DNA of 64,000 nucleotides from Roseivirga sp. GTDB taxonomy: Bacteria > Bacteroidota > Bacteroidia > Cytophagales > Cyclobacteriaceae. Where the stretch lies: positions 24,344 through 88,343 of the forward strand of contig JAJCYM010000075.1 of the NCBI GenBank assembly GCA_029262895.1. Reading direction: 5' to 3'. Of this stretch, positions 17,648 through 26,154 are shown in pieces (within the stretch, counting starts at the first letter, position 1; every line of letters begins with the position of its first letter). The notes below the pieces were generated by a model. That model was not told where the DNA came from, searched no databases, and was given only the letters and a program-made list of their open reading frames with translations. Made by a program: the position numbers and the translations under genes.

Positions 17648-17833
17648 GGTTGTCTCAAAAGGAAATTGAGGCCTGTCATGACCAAATTATATTCGATGAA
17701 TGTTTCAAGTCTGTGACTTGGAACTGAGCAATCGTGCACCCAAGTTACAAACTTGAGTGATTAAGTTTTGAGACACCAAATGAACCGAATATAATTTTGT
17801 AGAAAAGTTGAGAGGCTGCCTTTTGAGACAGCC
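17648..17833. repeat. Nested palindromic element between convergent genes
   Basis: About 186 bp with three concentric pairs of arms: outer 17648-17662 (GGTTGTCTCAAAAGG) with 17819-17833; middle 17684-17695 (AAATTATATTCG) with 17786-17798; inner 17703-17721 with 17739-17757. A small perfect stem, GAGGCTG/CAGCCTC, lies at 17812-17818/17829-17835. It could act as a two-way terminator for the cupin and OmpA genes, or be a MITE-like element with terminal inverted repeats. No target-site duplication was identified. Confidence 0.7.
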
Positions 17834-17855
17834 TCCAAATTTCCAATACACACAT

Positions 17856-19946
17856 CTATTGGATGAAACTGAGCATTACACGTCTGTTTAATGCCCGTCC
17901 TCTTCTTGTCCTGTTGTTCACTGCAGGAATATCTTCACCATAGGTACCTGTCTCAAGCTGCTCTGGATTCACACCCTTATTCAGCAAATAAGCATGTACT
18001 TCATTGTATCGCCTTTCTCCCAGCGCCACATTGTACTCGTTCGTTCCGTAGTTATCAGTATGTCCTCCTACAAAAACCCGTACATCCGGCCTTTCCCTCA
18101 AAAGCCTGGCCGCTTTATCCAGTCTTTCAAAAAATTCCGACTTGATGTTGTGCTTGTCAAAATCGAAATAAACTATGGGGAGTTCGATTTCATCTAAGGC
18201 CAACATTGTCTGAGTTGAAATATCAGCAGGAGGTGTATCAGCTGCCTTAACCTCTTCAACAACTTTCTTTTCTTCAACTACCGGATTTTCTTCGGCTACC
18301 ACTTCTTCAGCGGCCTCTTCTTCCACAACTTCAGGTTCTGGTGTCACTACTTCCGGAACTTCTTCGGCCACAACTGGTGGCTCAACCACAATTTCTGATG
18401 GGTTCAAATCGAAACCGTTTTTCAGTTTAATTATGATTCGCTCATCTGACTCGCTCTGATCGGGGCAACCTACCAAAAAGTCTCTTCCTACTTCATTCTC
18501 ATCTCTGAAAAGCACCTTTACGTAGTGCTTTTGTTTATAAATGTTGTTACCAGCCTTTACAATATTCAGCATAATGTCCTGCTCTATGGGAAGCTCCATA
18601 CTGTAAAAGCCATTCTCATCTGTAGTAGCGGTAAATTCAGTTTCCTTACCCTCCACACTGAGGACTGCACCTACAACAGGCGATCTGTCACCACAATTGA
18701 GAAGTCTTCCGGCCACAACCGTTTTATTAAACAGGTACACCTTATAGATATCCATGCTACCAAAACCACCGGGACGATAGGATGAGAAATAGGCCATTTT
18801 ACCAAAAACCGAAAAGAAGGTGTCATCATTGACACTGTTAATCGGGGCACCTAAATTTAATGGCTCACTAAACTTACCAGCCGCACTGTCATAAGTGCTT
18901 TGGAAAATATCATATCCTCCCATTGACTCGTGGCCACGAGATGCGAAGAAGAATGTACCATCTTCCGCTACATATGGAGAATCATCATTGTATGGCGTGT
19001 TCAGCTCTTCAATGGCTTGCCCTTTGCCCCACTTTCCGGAAGCATCCTGATGCATCATATAGAGATCCAAATCTCCTTTGGTATTTGCCGCAGAAGCATA
19101 GATCATGCTTTTGCCATTGTTAAAGAAGTAAACATGTGATTCCCACTTACTGGTATTGATATTGCTAATACTTCTTCTATTACCCCAATTACCATCAGCT
19201 TGTAGATCGGAAATAAAGAGGTCTTCATTCTTAAAGCTGACCAGAGTACTATCACCATTCATAAGCTGTACAGTGGCATCGTGATCTGTGCCCTTGGCGT
19301 AGCCATCTAACACAGCATCCTTCGTCCAGTCATCAACCTCGTCCATATCGGAAGTCATCACCTGCTCGTATGCTTCACCATCACGAGCCTTCTCGGATTC
19401 TTTTTTCCTTCTGGCTGTAAAGAAGATTCCCCGGTGATCCGAGGTCATTAGAGGGCTGTACTCAGAACCATCTGTATTTACATTAGTACCCAGATTTTGA
19501 ACAATAAGATCCTTGGGGTTAGGAAGGTACTTCTCGGCTGCCAGGATGTTCGTTCGAACCTGATTGTATTCTTTCTTGTCCTCATCAAACATATCCTTTG
19601 AATCAAACTGAGCAAGTGTGTTTTTTGCATTTTGGACTTGACCTGCCAATAAATAAGCTTTGGCGAATTTCACGTAGTAAAAGGGTATGTCCTGGGCAAG
19701 ATCGGCAGAAGCTTTAAACAGTTGGATACTTTCATCAGGCCGGTATAATTCGGCCAGACATATCCCTGCAAAAAATTTAGCCTCCGTATTCTTGGGTTTT
19801 TTGCGCATGAGTGTTTCCAGTTGGTCATAAGCGGCTTGCCAACTCTCATCTTCCATATCGGAAAGAATATTATTCATTTTCTGAGCCATTAAGCCAGAGC
19901 TGAATAGAACAATAAAAAGAACAACGAAAAGTGATCTCATTTTCAT
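17856..19946 (-). CDS. PorE-like TPR / WD40-PD40 / CRD / OmpA-domain protein
   Basis: 696 residues from the ATG at 19946, which opens a signal peptide (MKMRSLFVVLFIVLFSSGLMA-Q). Order of domains: TPR-like helices (~30-140), PD40 beta-propeller blades (~150-400; 'YVAEDGTFFFASRGHESMGGYDIF', 'MAYFSSYRPGGFGSMDIYKV'), a carboxypeptidase-regulatory-like strand domain (~415-500; 'AVLSVEGKETEFTATTDENGFY'), a Glu/Pro/Val-rich linker, and an OmpA_C peptidoglycan-binding domain ('YFDFDKHNIK', 'GHTDNYGTNEYN', 'NRRV'). This order matches PorE of the type IX secretion system, an outer-membrane-associated peptidoglycan anchor; paralogues of this type are frequent. A T9SS plug gene lies at 28.2 kb but not in an operon with this one. 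Confidence 0.9.
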   Translation of the reverse strand: MKMRSLFVVLFIVLFSSGLMAQKMNNILSDMEDESWQAAYDQLETLMRKKPKNTEAKFFAGICLAELYRPDESIQLFKASADLAQDIPFYYVKFAKAYLLAGQVQNAKNTLAQFDSKDMFDEDKKEYNQVRTNILAAEKYLPNPKDLIVQNLGTNVNTDGSEYSPLMTSDHRGIFFTARRKKESEKARDGEAYEQVMTSDMDEVDDWTKDAVLDGYAKGTDHDATVQLMNGDSTLVSFKNEDLFISDLQADGNWGNRRSISNINTSKWESHVYFFNNGKSMIYASAANTKGDLDLYMMHQDASGKWGKGQAIEELNTPYNDDSPYVAEDGTFFFASRGHESMGGYDIFQSTYDSAAGKFSEPLNLGAPINSVNDDTFFSVFGKMAYFSSYRPGGFGSMDIYKVYLFNKTVVAGRLLNCGDRSPVVGAVLSVEGKETEFTATTDENGFYSMELPIEQDIMLNIVKAGNNIYKQKHYVKVLFRDENEVGRDFLVGCPDQSESDERIIIKLKNGFDLNPSEIVVEPPVVAEEVPEVVTPEPEVVEEEAAEEVVAEENPVVEEKKVVEEVKAADTPPADISTQTMLALDEIELPIVYFDFDKHNIKSEFFERLDKAARLLRERPDVRVFVGGHTDNYGTNEYNVALGERRYNEVHAYLLNKGVNPEQLETGTYGEDIPAVNNRTRRGRALNRRVMLSFIQ

Positions 19947-20077
19947 GATACAGTATTTAAATAAGTACAAAGGTTTACTTGTAACGACAGGTCAGTCGAT
20001 ATGTGATGGCTGCGAATATCTGGTCGAGGGATATTTGCAGAAGCCAAAATACGAAAAATGATTTTAAAATGTCAAAA

Positions 20078-21070
20078 TTATCTTAAATAGATGGCCTTGG
20101 AATAATCAAATTCCGCCCCTAGCTGCTCGCCAATTCTTAATGCTTTATCTGTATAATGGACAAAAACCCTACCTTTTTCCGACTTCGTACGCACCAGATA
20201 ATTTGGACCCAAGAGCCTACAATCGATAACCGACACAGCAATCTTTCCCCGCTCTCTAAGTTTCAAATCTTCAGCACGTACAATTAGGCGGGTTTGCCCT
20301 TCGGGGATGTTCAAACCTTCAAAAACCTTGAGTTCCTGCGCATCAAATTCATTAATGAGCCCTAAGAATTTAGCAAGATGGATATTGTCAGGGGCTTTAT
20401 ATAGTGTTTCAGGGGTATCTATCTGTATCAACCTACCCTCCTGCATAAAGCCAATTCTATCAGAAATCATCATTGCGTCCAAGGTATCATGGGTTACAAA
20501 CACCAAACCCACATTGAGCTCTTTGCTAATACGCTGAATTTCCAGGAGCAAAACCTGCTTGCTTATGGGGTCGATACTGCTGAAGGGCTCATCCATTAGC
20601 AATAATTCGGGATCTTCAGCCAATGCTCTGGCGAGTGACAGACGCTGTTGCTGCCCCCCTGAAAGTTCTCTCGGCAATCGATCTATAAAGTCGATGATCC
20701 CGCAAAGCTCTAGAATCAAATTAGTCTGAGCGGTTTTTTCCGACTCCTCTAGTCCCAATAATTTGTAGGCAACATTTTCCTTTACTGTCATGCTGGGCAT
20801 CAGCTCATAGTCCTGGAAAACCATTTTTATGGAATCATGTCCGGCTATTAGCTGCTCCTCCGGGTTTTTAAAGGGTTCACCTTGAAATATCAATTCTCCT
20901 GAGTCGGGCTTCATCAAGCCTGCAAGCATGCGCAACAAGGTTGTTTTACCAGAGCCGCTTTTGCCAATAATAGAAACTATCTCTCCTTGTTCAACATGGA
21001 AGGAAACGTCCTTAACAGCTCCCAATTCTTCACCAGGGTAACTTTTAGATATATGATGGACTTCTAACAT
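20078..21070 (-). CDS. ABC transporter ATP-binding protein (PotA/CysA-like, with TOBE-type C-terminus)
   Basis: 330 residues. Walker A 'GKSGSGKTT' (36-44), Q-loop 'MVFQDYELMPSMTVKENVAYKL', signature 'LSGGQQQRLSLARAL', Walker B 'LLLMDEPFSSID' and H-loop 'FVTHD' are all intact. The ~100 residues after the ATPase core ('RADEDLKLRERGK'-like region reading RAEDLKLRERGKIAVSVIDCRLLGPNYLV) resemble a TOBE regulatory domain of importers for polyamines, sulfate, molybdate or iron. No permease or binding-protein gene is adjacent, so the partner is elsewhere and the substrate cannot be given. Confidence 0.92.
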   Translation of the reverse strand: MLEVHHISKSYPGEELGAVKDVSFHVEQGEIVSIIGKSGSGKTTLLRMLAGLMKPDSGELIFQGEPFKNPEEQLIAGHDSIKMVFQDYELMPSMTVKENVAYKLLGLEESEKTAQTNLILELCGIIDFIDRLPRELSGGQQQRLSLARALAEDPELLLMDEPFSSIDPISKQVLLLEIQRISKELNVGLVFVTHDTLDAMMISDRIGFMQEGRLIQIDTPETLYKAPDNIHLAKFLGLINEFDAQELKVFEGLNIPEGQTRLIVRAEDLKLRERGKIAVSVIDCRLLGPNYLVRTKSEKGRVFVHYTDKALRIGEQLGAEFDYSKAIYLR

Positions 21071-21129
21071 TAATAAGGCACAAACATAAGCGCTCTTAAG
21101 GTAAGATTCTCTCTTCTCGAGAGGTTAAT

Positions 21130-21151
21130 CCCGGATAATGCAATTGACTTT
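21130..21151. repeat. Partial copy of the CCCGGATAATGCAAT repeat end
   Basis: CCCGGATAATGCAATTGACTT at 21130-21150 repeats, with one mismatch, the left end of the larger element at 22370-22532. It lies just downstream of the sorbosone dehydrogenase-like gene, so that gene is bracketed by related repeat ends in direct orientation about 1.24 kb apart. Confidence 0.7.
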
Positions 21152-21162
21152 AGAAGGAGTGT

Positions 21163-22332
21163 CTAATCTCCATAGGAAATTCTATAAATAGCACCCGCAA
21201 CATCATCAGAAACGAGAATGGAGCCATCAGGCATTTGCAATATATCGACAGGCTTTCCCCAACCTTTGTTGGTGGCCTTATCAAGCCATCCACTTGCAAA
21301 TATTTCACTCCCTACCACTTTGTCTCCTTCGATTTGGACAAACCTCAGTTGGTAACCAATATGCCCTGCTTCCGCGGTTCTGTTCCAAGAGCCATGCTGC
21401 GCTACAATCAGGTTATTCTTGTATTTGGCCGGAAACATATCTCCAGTATAAAATCTTAGCCCTAAAGGGGCCGAGTGGGGCTCAAACTTGTAGGCAGGTT
21501 CTACAAATTTGTCTCTGGGATATTTGCTGCCAAAATCGGGATCGGCAATATCCCCTTGATGCCAATAAGGAAAACCGAAGTGCATGCCAGCCGTGGGTGC
21601 ATGATTCAATTCACAGGCGGGTACATTATCACCCAGCAAATCTCTGCCATTGTCAGTAAACCACATATCACCGGTTTCGGGATGCCATGTAAAGCCGACT
21701 GAGTTGCGCACGCCACTAGCGTAAATTTCCAAATTTGAACCATCAGGGTCCATTCTGGTAATTGAAGCATAAACTTTATTCTCGTCTTCTTTGTCACAAA
21801 CGTTGCATGGCGCGCCTACAGGCACATAGAGTTTGCCATCTGGGCCAAAGGCTATGAATTTCCATCCATGATGACGGTCAGTGGGGAAACCATCGTAAAT
21901 CACCTCTGAAGTCGGATTGGACAGATTACTCATGATGTTTTTGAAACGATGAATCTTGTTGACCTCAGCCACATATAAATCTCCATCTTTATAGACCACC
22001 CCGTTAGGCATCGTCATATTAGTGGCGATAGTATCCACTTTGTCGGATTTCATGTCTCCGTTGGTGTCTGTCAGCGCATAAACATTTTTTCTTCTCCTAT
22101 TTGCCACAAACACAGTTTTCCCATCAGACGTACTGGCCAATGACCTGGCATCGGTTATTCCTTCTGCATATAGACTGATTTTGAACCCATCAGGTAATTT
22201 GATTTTGGAGAGGTCAATATTAGATGACTGTTCCTCTACGGGTGCCACTACAGTATCTGGGCTCTTTTCAAGACAGGCGGACAACACGATTAGTGAAATT
22301 ACAAGAAGGGACAAGGTTAGTTTAGTTTTCAT
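21163..22332 (-). CDS. PQQ-dependent sugar (sorbosone) dehydrogenase-like lipoprotein
   Basis: 389 residues from the ATG at 22332, selected because it begins a lipoprotein signal (MKTKLTLSLLVISLIVLSAC, lipobox Cys20). The mature part is a six-bladed propeller of the L-sorbosone/glucose dehydrogenase family: 'LPDGFKISLYAEGITDARSLA', 'DTIATNMTMPNGVVYKDGDLYVAEVNKIHRF', 'DRHHGWKFIAFGPDGKLYVPVGAPCNVCDKED', 'YASGVRNSVGFTWHPETGDMWFTDNGRDLLGD', 'VAQHGSWNR'. Members oxidise aldoses with PQQ, but many homologues lack proven activity. The two cysteines in PCNVCD are typical. It stands alone between repeat elements. Confidence 0.9.
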   Translation of the reverse strand: MKTKLTLSLLVISLIVLSACLEKSPDTVVAPVEEQSSNIDLSKIKLPDGFKISLYAEGITDARSLASTSDGKTVFVANRRRKNVYALTDTNGDMKSDKVDTIATNMTMPNGVVYKDGDLYVAEVNKIHRFKNIMSNLSNPTSEVIYDGFPTDRHHGWKFIAFGPDGKLYVPVGAPCNVCDKEDENKVYASITRMDPDGSNLEIYASGVRNSVGFTWHPETGDMWFTDNGRDLLGDNVPACELNHAPTAGMHFGFPYWHQGDIADPDFGSKYPRDKFVEPAYKFEPHSAPLGLRFYTGDMFPAKYKNNLIVAQHGSWNRTAEAGHIGYQLRFVQIEGDKVVGSEIFASGWLDKATNKGWGKPVDILQMPDGSILVSDDVAGAIYRISYGD

Positions 22333-22369
22333 ATCGCAGAAATGGGTCAGTTTGAAAGTATGATTTAAA

Positions 22370-22532
22370 CCCGGATAATGCAATAGACTTTCTATTACGG
22401 ATGTAACTCGCTTCGAATCAGCCGCTACACTTCGTTTGTCTTTTCACCATAGCGATGCTATGCTTTCAAAGTCAAACATCCTGATTCATTGCGATTTACC
22501 CCCTCATTACGACCTCTATTGCACAAACCGGG
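22370..22532. repeat. 163-bp element with imperfect terminal inverted repeats
   Basis: The left end CCCGGATAATGCAATAGA (22370-22387) and the right end 22515-22532 are inverted copies with 15 of 18 positions matching. Inside is a perfect small palindrome CATAGC-GAT-GCTATG (22448-22462). A second left end is present at 21130. It contains no ORF of note. The form suggests a MITE or other dispersed repeat. Confidence 0.65.
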
Positions 22533-22597
22533 TTGAACCATTTTCTGCCTAAAAAGATTTTACAAATGAGAAAACCTGTCATTTTTTACACACATGG

Positions 22598-22627
22598 TTT
22601 GAAATACTAAGGAGTCGGCTAATTTTG
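22598..22627 (+). promoter_or_regulatory. Bacteroidota-type promoter of the ABC-F gene
   Basis: TTTG (22598-22601) and TAATTTTG (22620-22627; consensus TAnnTTTG) are separated by 18 bases, close to the Bacteroidota sigma consensus. The -7 element ends only 4 bases before the ATG at 22632, so transcription should begin at or near the start codon and the mRNA is probably leaderless. Confidence 0.6.
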
Positions 22628-22631
22628 CGCC

Positions 22632-24542
22632 ATGATTTCCATTAACAACTTATCGTACCTTATTGGTGGGCGGGCGCTTTTCCAAAATGCCTCACTGCAC
22701 ATTAAGCCGAAAGACAAGATAGGTCTGATTGGATTGAATGGCACCGGGAAATCTACTTTGCTCCGTTTGATCGATGATGAATTTCCGCCCTCAGCAGGTG
22801 ACATTAGCAAAAGCAAGGATTGTTCCATTGGTTTCCTTAATCAGGACCTGCTCTCCTATATCTCGGAAGATTCTATTCTTTCTGTGGCGATGCAGGCTTT
22901 TGATAGGGCCATGGTGCTACAAAAGAACATTGACAAGCTCCTTCATCAAATGGAGGTTGACTACAAGGATTCTCTTGTAGGAAAGCTTACCAAAGCCCAG
23001 GAAGAATTTGAAGCCTTGGGAGGATACTCATTGCAATCGCAGGCCGAGGAGTTGCTGGAAGGGATTGGATTTAAAACCGCAGACTTAAACAGGCCACTCA
23101 AAGAGTTTTCCGGAGGTTGGCGAATGCGGGTTATGCTGGCTAAACTACTGCTCGAACGTCCTTCCTTGCTCATGCTCGATGAGCCCACCAACCACTTGGA
23201 TTTGCCTTCAATCCAATGGATTGAGAACTATTTAAAGACTTATGAAGGTGCCATTATTGTAGTATCTCACGACAGGAATTTTCTGGACAATGTGATCAAC
23301 AAAACTGTTGAAGTGGCTCAGCAAAATTTGAATTTGTATAGTGGGAATTACTCCTTTTACGTAAAGGAGAAGGAGCTTCGTTCTGAAATTCAAAAGAACG
23401 CTTTTGAGAATCAGCAACAGCAAATCAAGCAAACTGAGCGTTTTATAGAACGCTTTCGATCTAAGGCAACCAAGGCCAGACAGGTGCAATCCCGTGTAAA
23501 ATCACTGGAGCGAATGGACAAGGTCCAAGATGTTGTGGATGATAACCCCACCATGAATTTCAAGTTTCAATTTCAGCAAAAATCAGGGCGATTTATTATT
23601 GAATTGAAAGACATCTCAAAGTCTTACGGTGACCTCCATATTCTCAAAAACACTTCGGCAAACATAGAGAGGGGTGATAAAATTGCTCTGATTGGGGCCA
23701 ATGGGAAAGGCAAGTCTACGCTCCTACGCATTATTGCCGGAACTGAACCCGTTGCCGGTGAGCACAAAGAAGGATATAATGTGATTACATCCTTTTATGC
23801 TCAGCATCAGTTGGAAGCCTTGAATGTCCAAAACGAGATTATTCAGGAAATGCTCCAAGCGGGAAGTGCCAAGACAGAAATGGAATTGAGAAGTGTATTG
23901 GGTTGCTTCCTTTTCACTGATGAGGATGTCTTCAAAAAGATCAAGGTGCTTTCGGGAGGAGAAAAATCAAGGGTGGCATTGGCCAAAACACTCATATCGG
24001 AAGCCAATTTTCTGATGATGGATGAACCTACCAATCACCTGGACTTCTTGTCGGTCAATATATTGGTACAGGCCCTTAAACAGTATCAGGGAACATTCGT
24101 TATTGTTTCTCATGACAGGCATTTCATTTCTCAAATCGCCAACAAAATATGGTATATAGAAGATCAGGAAATCAAGGAATACCCTGGCACCTATGCCGAA
24201 TACAATTATTGGCAGGAAGGTCGAGCAGCTCAAAAATCACAACCAACGAACAGCCCTAAAAAAGAGGCCAAACCCAAAGGGGTTAAAGTCAAAGAAAAAT
24301 CTGTTGAGCAGGAAAACGAATTAAAGAGGCTTCAAAAATCGCTATCAAAAGTTGAAAGTCAGATAGAAGAACTGGAAAAGACCAAGGTCAGAATCGAGGC
24401 AGAAATGGCCTCTCCGGATGTCTTTGGGAACTTTGAAAAGCTCGAAGAGAAAAACCAGGCACTTCAAAAAACTGAAGAAGCGCTTGAAGTTGGTCAAACG
24501 CAATGGGGAGAATTAGCCGAGCAGATTGATGCGCTCTCTTGA
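22632..24542 (+). CDS. ABC-F family ATP-binding cassette protein
   Basis: 636 residues with two ABC domains in one chain and no membrane segments: Walker A 'GLNGTGKST' (34-42) and 'GANGKGKST', signatures 'FSGGWRMR' and 'LSGGEKSR', Walker B 'MLDEPTNHLD' and 'MMDEPTNHLD'. A charged interdomain linker (~245-300) and a C-terminal coiled coil (~570-636, 'LQKSLSKVESQIEELEKTKVRIEAEM') complete the Uup/YheS-like layout. ABC-F proteins act on ribosomes to relieve stalls or protect from antibiotics. A lipoprotein gene converges on it with only 2 bp between stops. Regulation is by the near-leaderless promoter immediately upstream. Confidence 0.96.
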   Translation: MISINNLSYLIGGRALFQNASLHIKPKDKIGLIGLNGTGKSTLLRLIDDEFPPSAGDISKSKDCSIGFLNQDLLSYISEDSILSVAMQAFDRAMVLQKNIDKLLHQMEVDYKDSLVGKLTKAQEEFEALGGYSLQSQAEELLEGIGFKTADLNRPLKEFSGGWRMRVMLAKLLLERPSLLMLDEPTNHLDLPSIQWIENYLKTYEGAIIVVSHDRNFLDNVINKTVEVAQQNLNLYSGNYSFYVKEKELRSEIQKNAFENQQQQIKQTERFIERFRSKATKARQVQSRVKSLERMDKVQDVVDDNPTMNFKFQFQQKSGRFIIELKDISKSYGDLHILKNTSANIERGDKIALIGANGKGKSTLLRIIAGTEPVAGEHKEGYNVITSFYAQHQLEALNVQNEIIQEMLQAGSAKTEMELRSVLGCFLFTDEDVFKKIKVLSGGEKSRVALAKTLISEANFLMMDEPTNHLDFLSVNILVQALKQYQGTFVIVSHDRHFISQIANKIWYIEDQEIKEYPGTYAEYNYWQEGRAAQKSQPTNSPKKEAKPKGVKVKEKSVEQENELKRLQKSLSKVESQIEELEKTKVRIEAEMASPDVFGNFEKLEEKNQALQKTEEALEVGQTQWGELAEQIDALS

Positions 24543-24544
24543 AG

Positions 24545-24937
24545 TTAATCCTGAGTTATAATCATTCTTGCTGCCCTTGACCTCCCGTTATTTTCTCCAT
24601 TAGGGTAAGGAGTAACTCCGAGAAGCTGTATGGATAAACCATTTACAATCGCTGTCAGTCTATCATGCGTGCTTAAAGAGTCAGCCATTGTAGTGCCTTG
24701 ACTTGCGGCAAGCCGAAATTGCACCTTAGCCTCCCCTTCCCAAACACATTGAACATTGCTCGGACAACGTGAGTCAGCAATATTTTCAACTATAATGCTT
24801 ATTCCTTGTGAACTTAATACTGCGGTGTCTCCAGCGTTCAATTCAAATTCTGTGTTAAGCTCAATTTGCTTCACTTCTTCATCCTCTCCGCAAGCAACCA
24901 TGGCCAGCACCAAAAAAACTAAAACTATCTTCTTCAT
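24545..24937 (-). CDS. Small lipoprotein with DSRCP..VQCVW motif
   Basis: 130 residues starting with a lipoprotein signal (MKKIVLVFLVLAMVAC; lipobox Cys16). The mature part carries 'IVENIADSRCPSNVQCVWEGEAKVQFRLA', a Cys-containing motif shared by many uncharacterised Bacteroidota lipoproteins in which a short beta domain is stabilised by a disulfide. The function is unknown. It is likely an outer- or inner-membrane-anchored periplasmic protein. The next gene upstream on the same strand (Asp-box lipoprotein) ends 47 bp before it, so the two may be co-transcribed. Confidence 0.8.
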   Translation of the reverse strand: MKKIVLVFLVLAMVACGEDEEVKQIELNTEFELNAGDTAVLSSQGISIIVENIADSRCPSNVQCVWEGEAKVQFRLAASQGTTMADSLSTHDRLTAIVNGLSIQLLGVTPYPNGENNGRSRAARMIITQD

Positions 24938-24984
24938 ATTTTCTTCTTTTTCATCACAACCAACCTCTTAAGCCGAGCATCAGC

Positions 24985-26112
24985 CTAATCTCTCTCTGTT
25001 ATTCTTTTAATCTTCAACAGTTTCCCTCCTGAAATGGCGTATCCCAAATTAGGATTAGGAAAATGAGCTGCATATATGCTATTGTCTTCGCTGAGCGATT
25101 CATTAATATCCTGTAATTCATGGTATGACTCCCAGCTTTGGCCACCATCATGAGAAATATTAATTGAACCATAATGTGACCCAAAATCACCACCGTGCCA
25201 GTATCCAATCCCAAATGCAAGACTGACTCCCTGAGTGGACACATAAATAGCGTTAACCGCATTGGGCTCTGTTGCAGTCCTTCCGGCCAAACCATTCTGC
25301 TGCCAGGTTTCTCCTCCGTCAGATGACTTAATCAGACCCTCAACACGAGAACCAATATAGATGTTCTCTCCAACCTTCATGCCATTTAGTGCCGGTGTCG
25401 ACAAACCGGTCTCTATCAATCTCCAGGACTGCCCGCGATCTTCAGTTTTGTAAATTTTGCTTTCATTACCCGAAATAATGATGGACTCGTTATCGTTCAG
25501 AACAATGACTTCCTGTCCACCACCCTTTTGATTCTGGGAAACAATTTGCTCAGACCAGGTAGCACCACCATCCAAGGATGTTGCAATGATCAAATCATCA
25601 TTTAACTCCCCATTGCGAAAGTGGTATTTTCTCCCGACAGCAATTATGCTTGAAGCATCGTAAAAATCAACCGCTCTGAATACTGCACCATCTCCTTCAT
25701 AAACCACATTCCAGGTATTCCCCTGATCCGTAGTTCTCAGAATCACTTGCCCATTCACCTCGCAATCGTCACCCGAACAACCACTATCACCACCAACGGC
25801 AAAACCAAAATCGTCATCTAAAAATTTGACATCATGTAGATCTGCCTGCGTATCGTTGGGAGTGCTCACCCAATTTACGCCTCCATCAGTCGTCTTATGA
25901 ATCACTCCATTGGTTCCGGTTACGAAACCTGTCCCTTCATTTATAAAGAAGATTGATCCACTATGAGCTGATATGGAGCCGCTATGGCTTTTGACAAAAG
26001 TCCATTCAAACCCAGCCAAGCTGGAAAGCGGTACTTCAACGTCCTCTTTGGAACAGGAAAAAAGCGCAAGCGCGAAAAGAAGTGGCAAAATTATTCTCAA
26101 TGGTCTTTTCAT
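24985..26112 (-). CDS. YCF48/BNR (Asp-box) repeat beta-propeller lipoprotein
   Basis: 375 residues; lipoprotein signal MKRPLRIILPLLFALALFSC (Cys20). Six Asp-box motifs are visible: TTDGGVNW, TTDQGNTW, SLDGGATW, TEDRGQSW, SSDGGETW and SHDGGQSW, spaced about 45-60 residues apart, giving a propeller of the YCF48/sialidase-like superfamily. No sialidase arginine triad is recognised. Such proteins are usually binding or assembly factors rather than enzymes. It is encoded downstream of the ECF sigma/anti-sigma pair on the same strand (42 bp after the barrel gene), so it may belong to that regulon. Confidence 0.88.
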   Translation of the reverse strand: MKRPLRIILPLLFALALFSCSKEDVEVPLSSLAGFEWTFVKSHSGSISAHSGSIFFINEGTGFVTGTNGVIHKTTDGGVNWVSTPNDTQADLHDVKFLDDDFGFAVGGDSGCSGDDCEVNGQVILRTTDQGNTWNVVYEGDGAVFRAVDFYDASSIIAVGRKYHFRNGELNDDLIIATSLDGGATWSEQIVSQNQKGGGQEVIVLNDNESIIISGNESKIYKTEDRGQSWRLIETGLSTPALNGMKVGENIYIGSRVEGLIKSSDGGETWQQNGLAGRTATEPNAVNAIYVSTQGVSLAFGIGYWHGGDFGSHYGSINISHDGGQSWESYHELQDINESLSEDNSIYAAHFPNPNLGYAISGGKLLKIKRITERD

Positions 26113-26154
26113 AAGTGAATTTGTTGTTGTGTTGACTTTGAATTATCTAATAAT

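Noticed and set aside
22411..22425. TTCGAATC-like text suggesting a tRNA T-arm
   Set aside because: No acceptor, D or anticodon stems surround it; it is inside the 163-bp repeat element.
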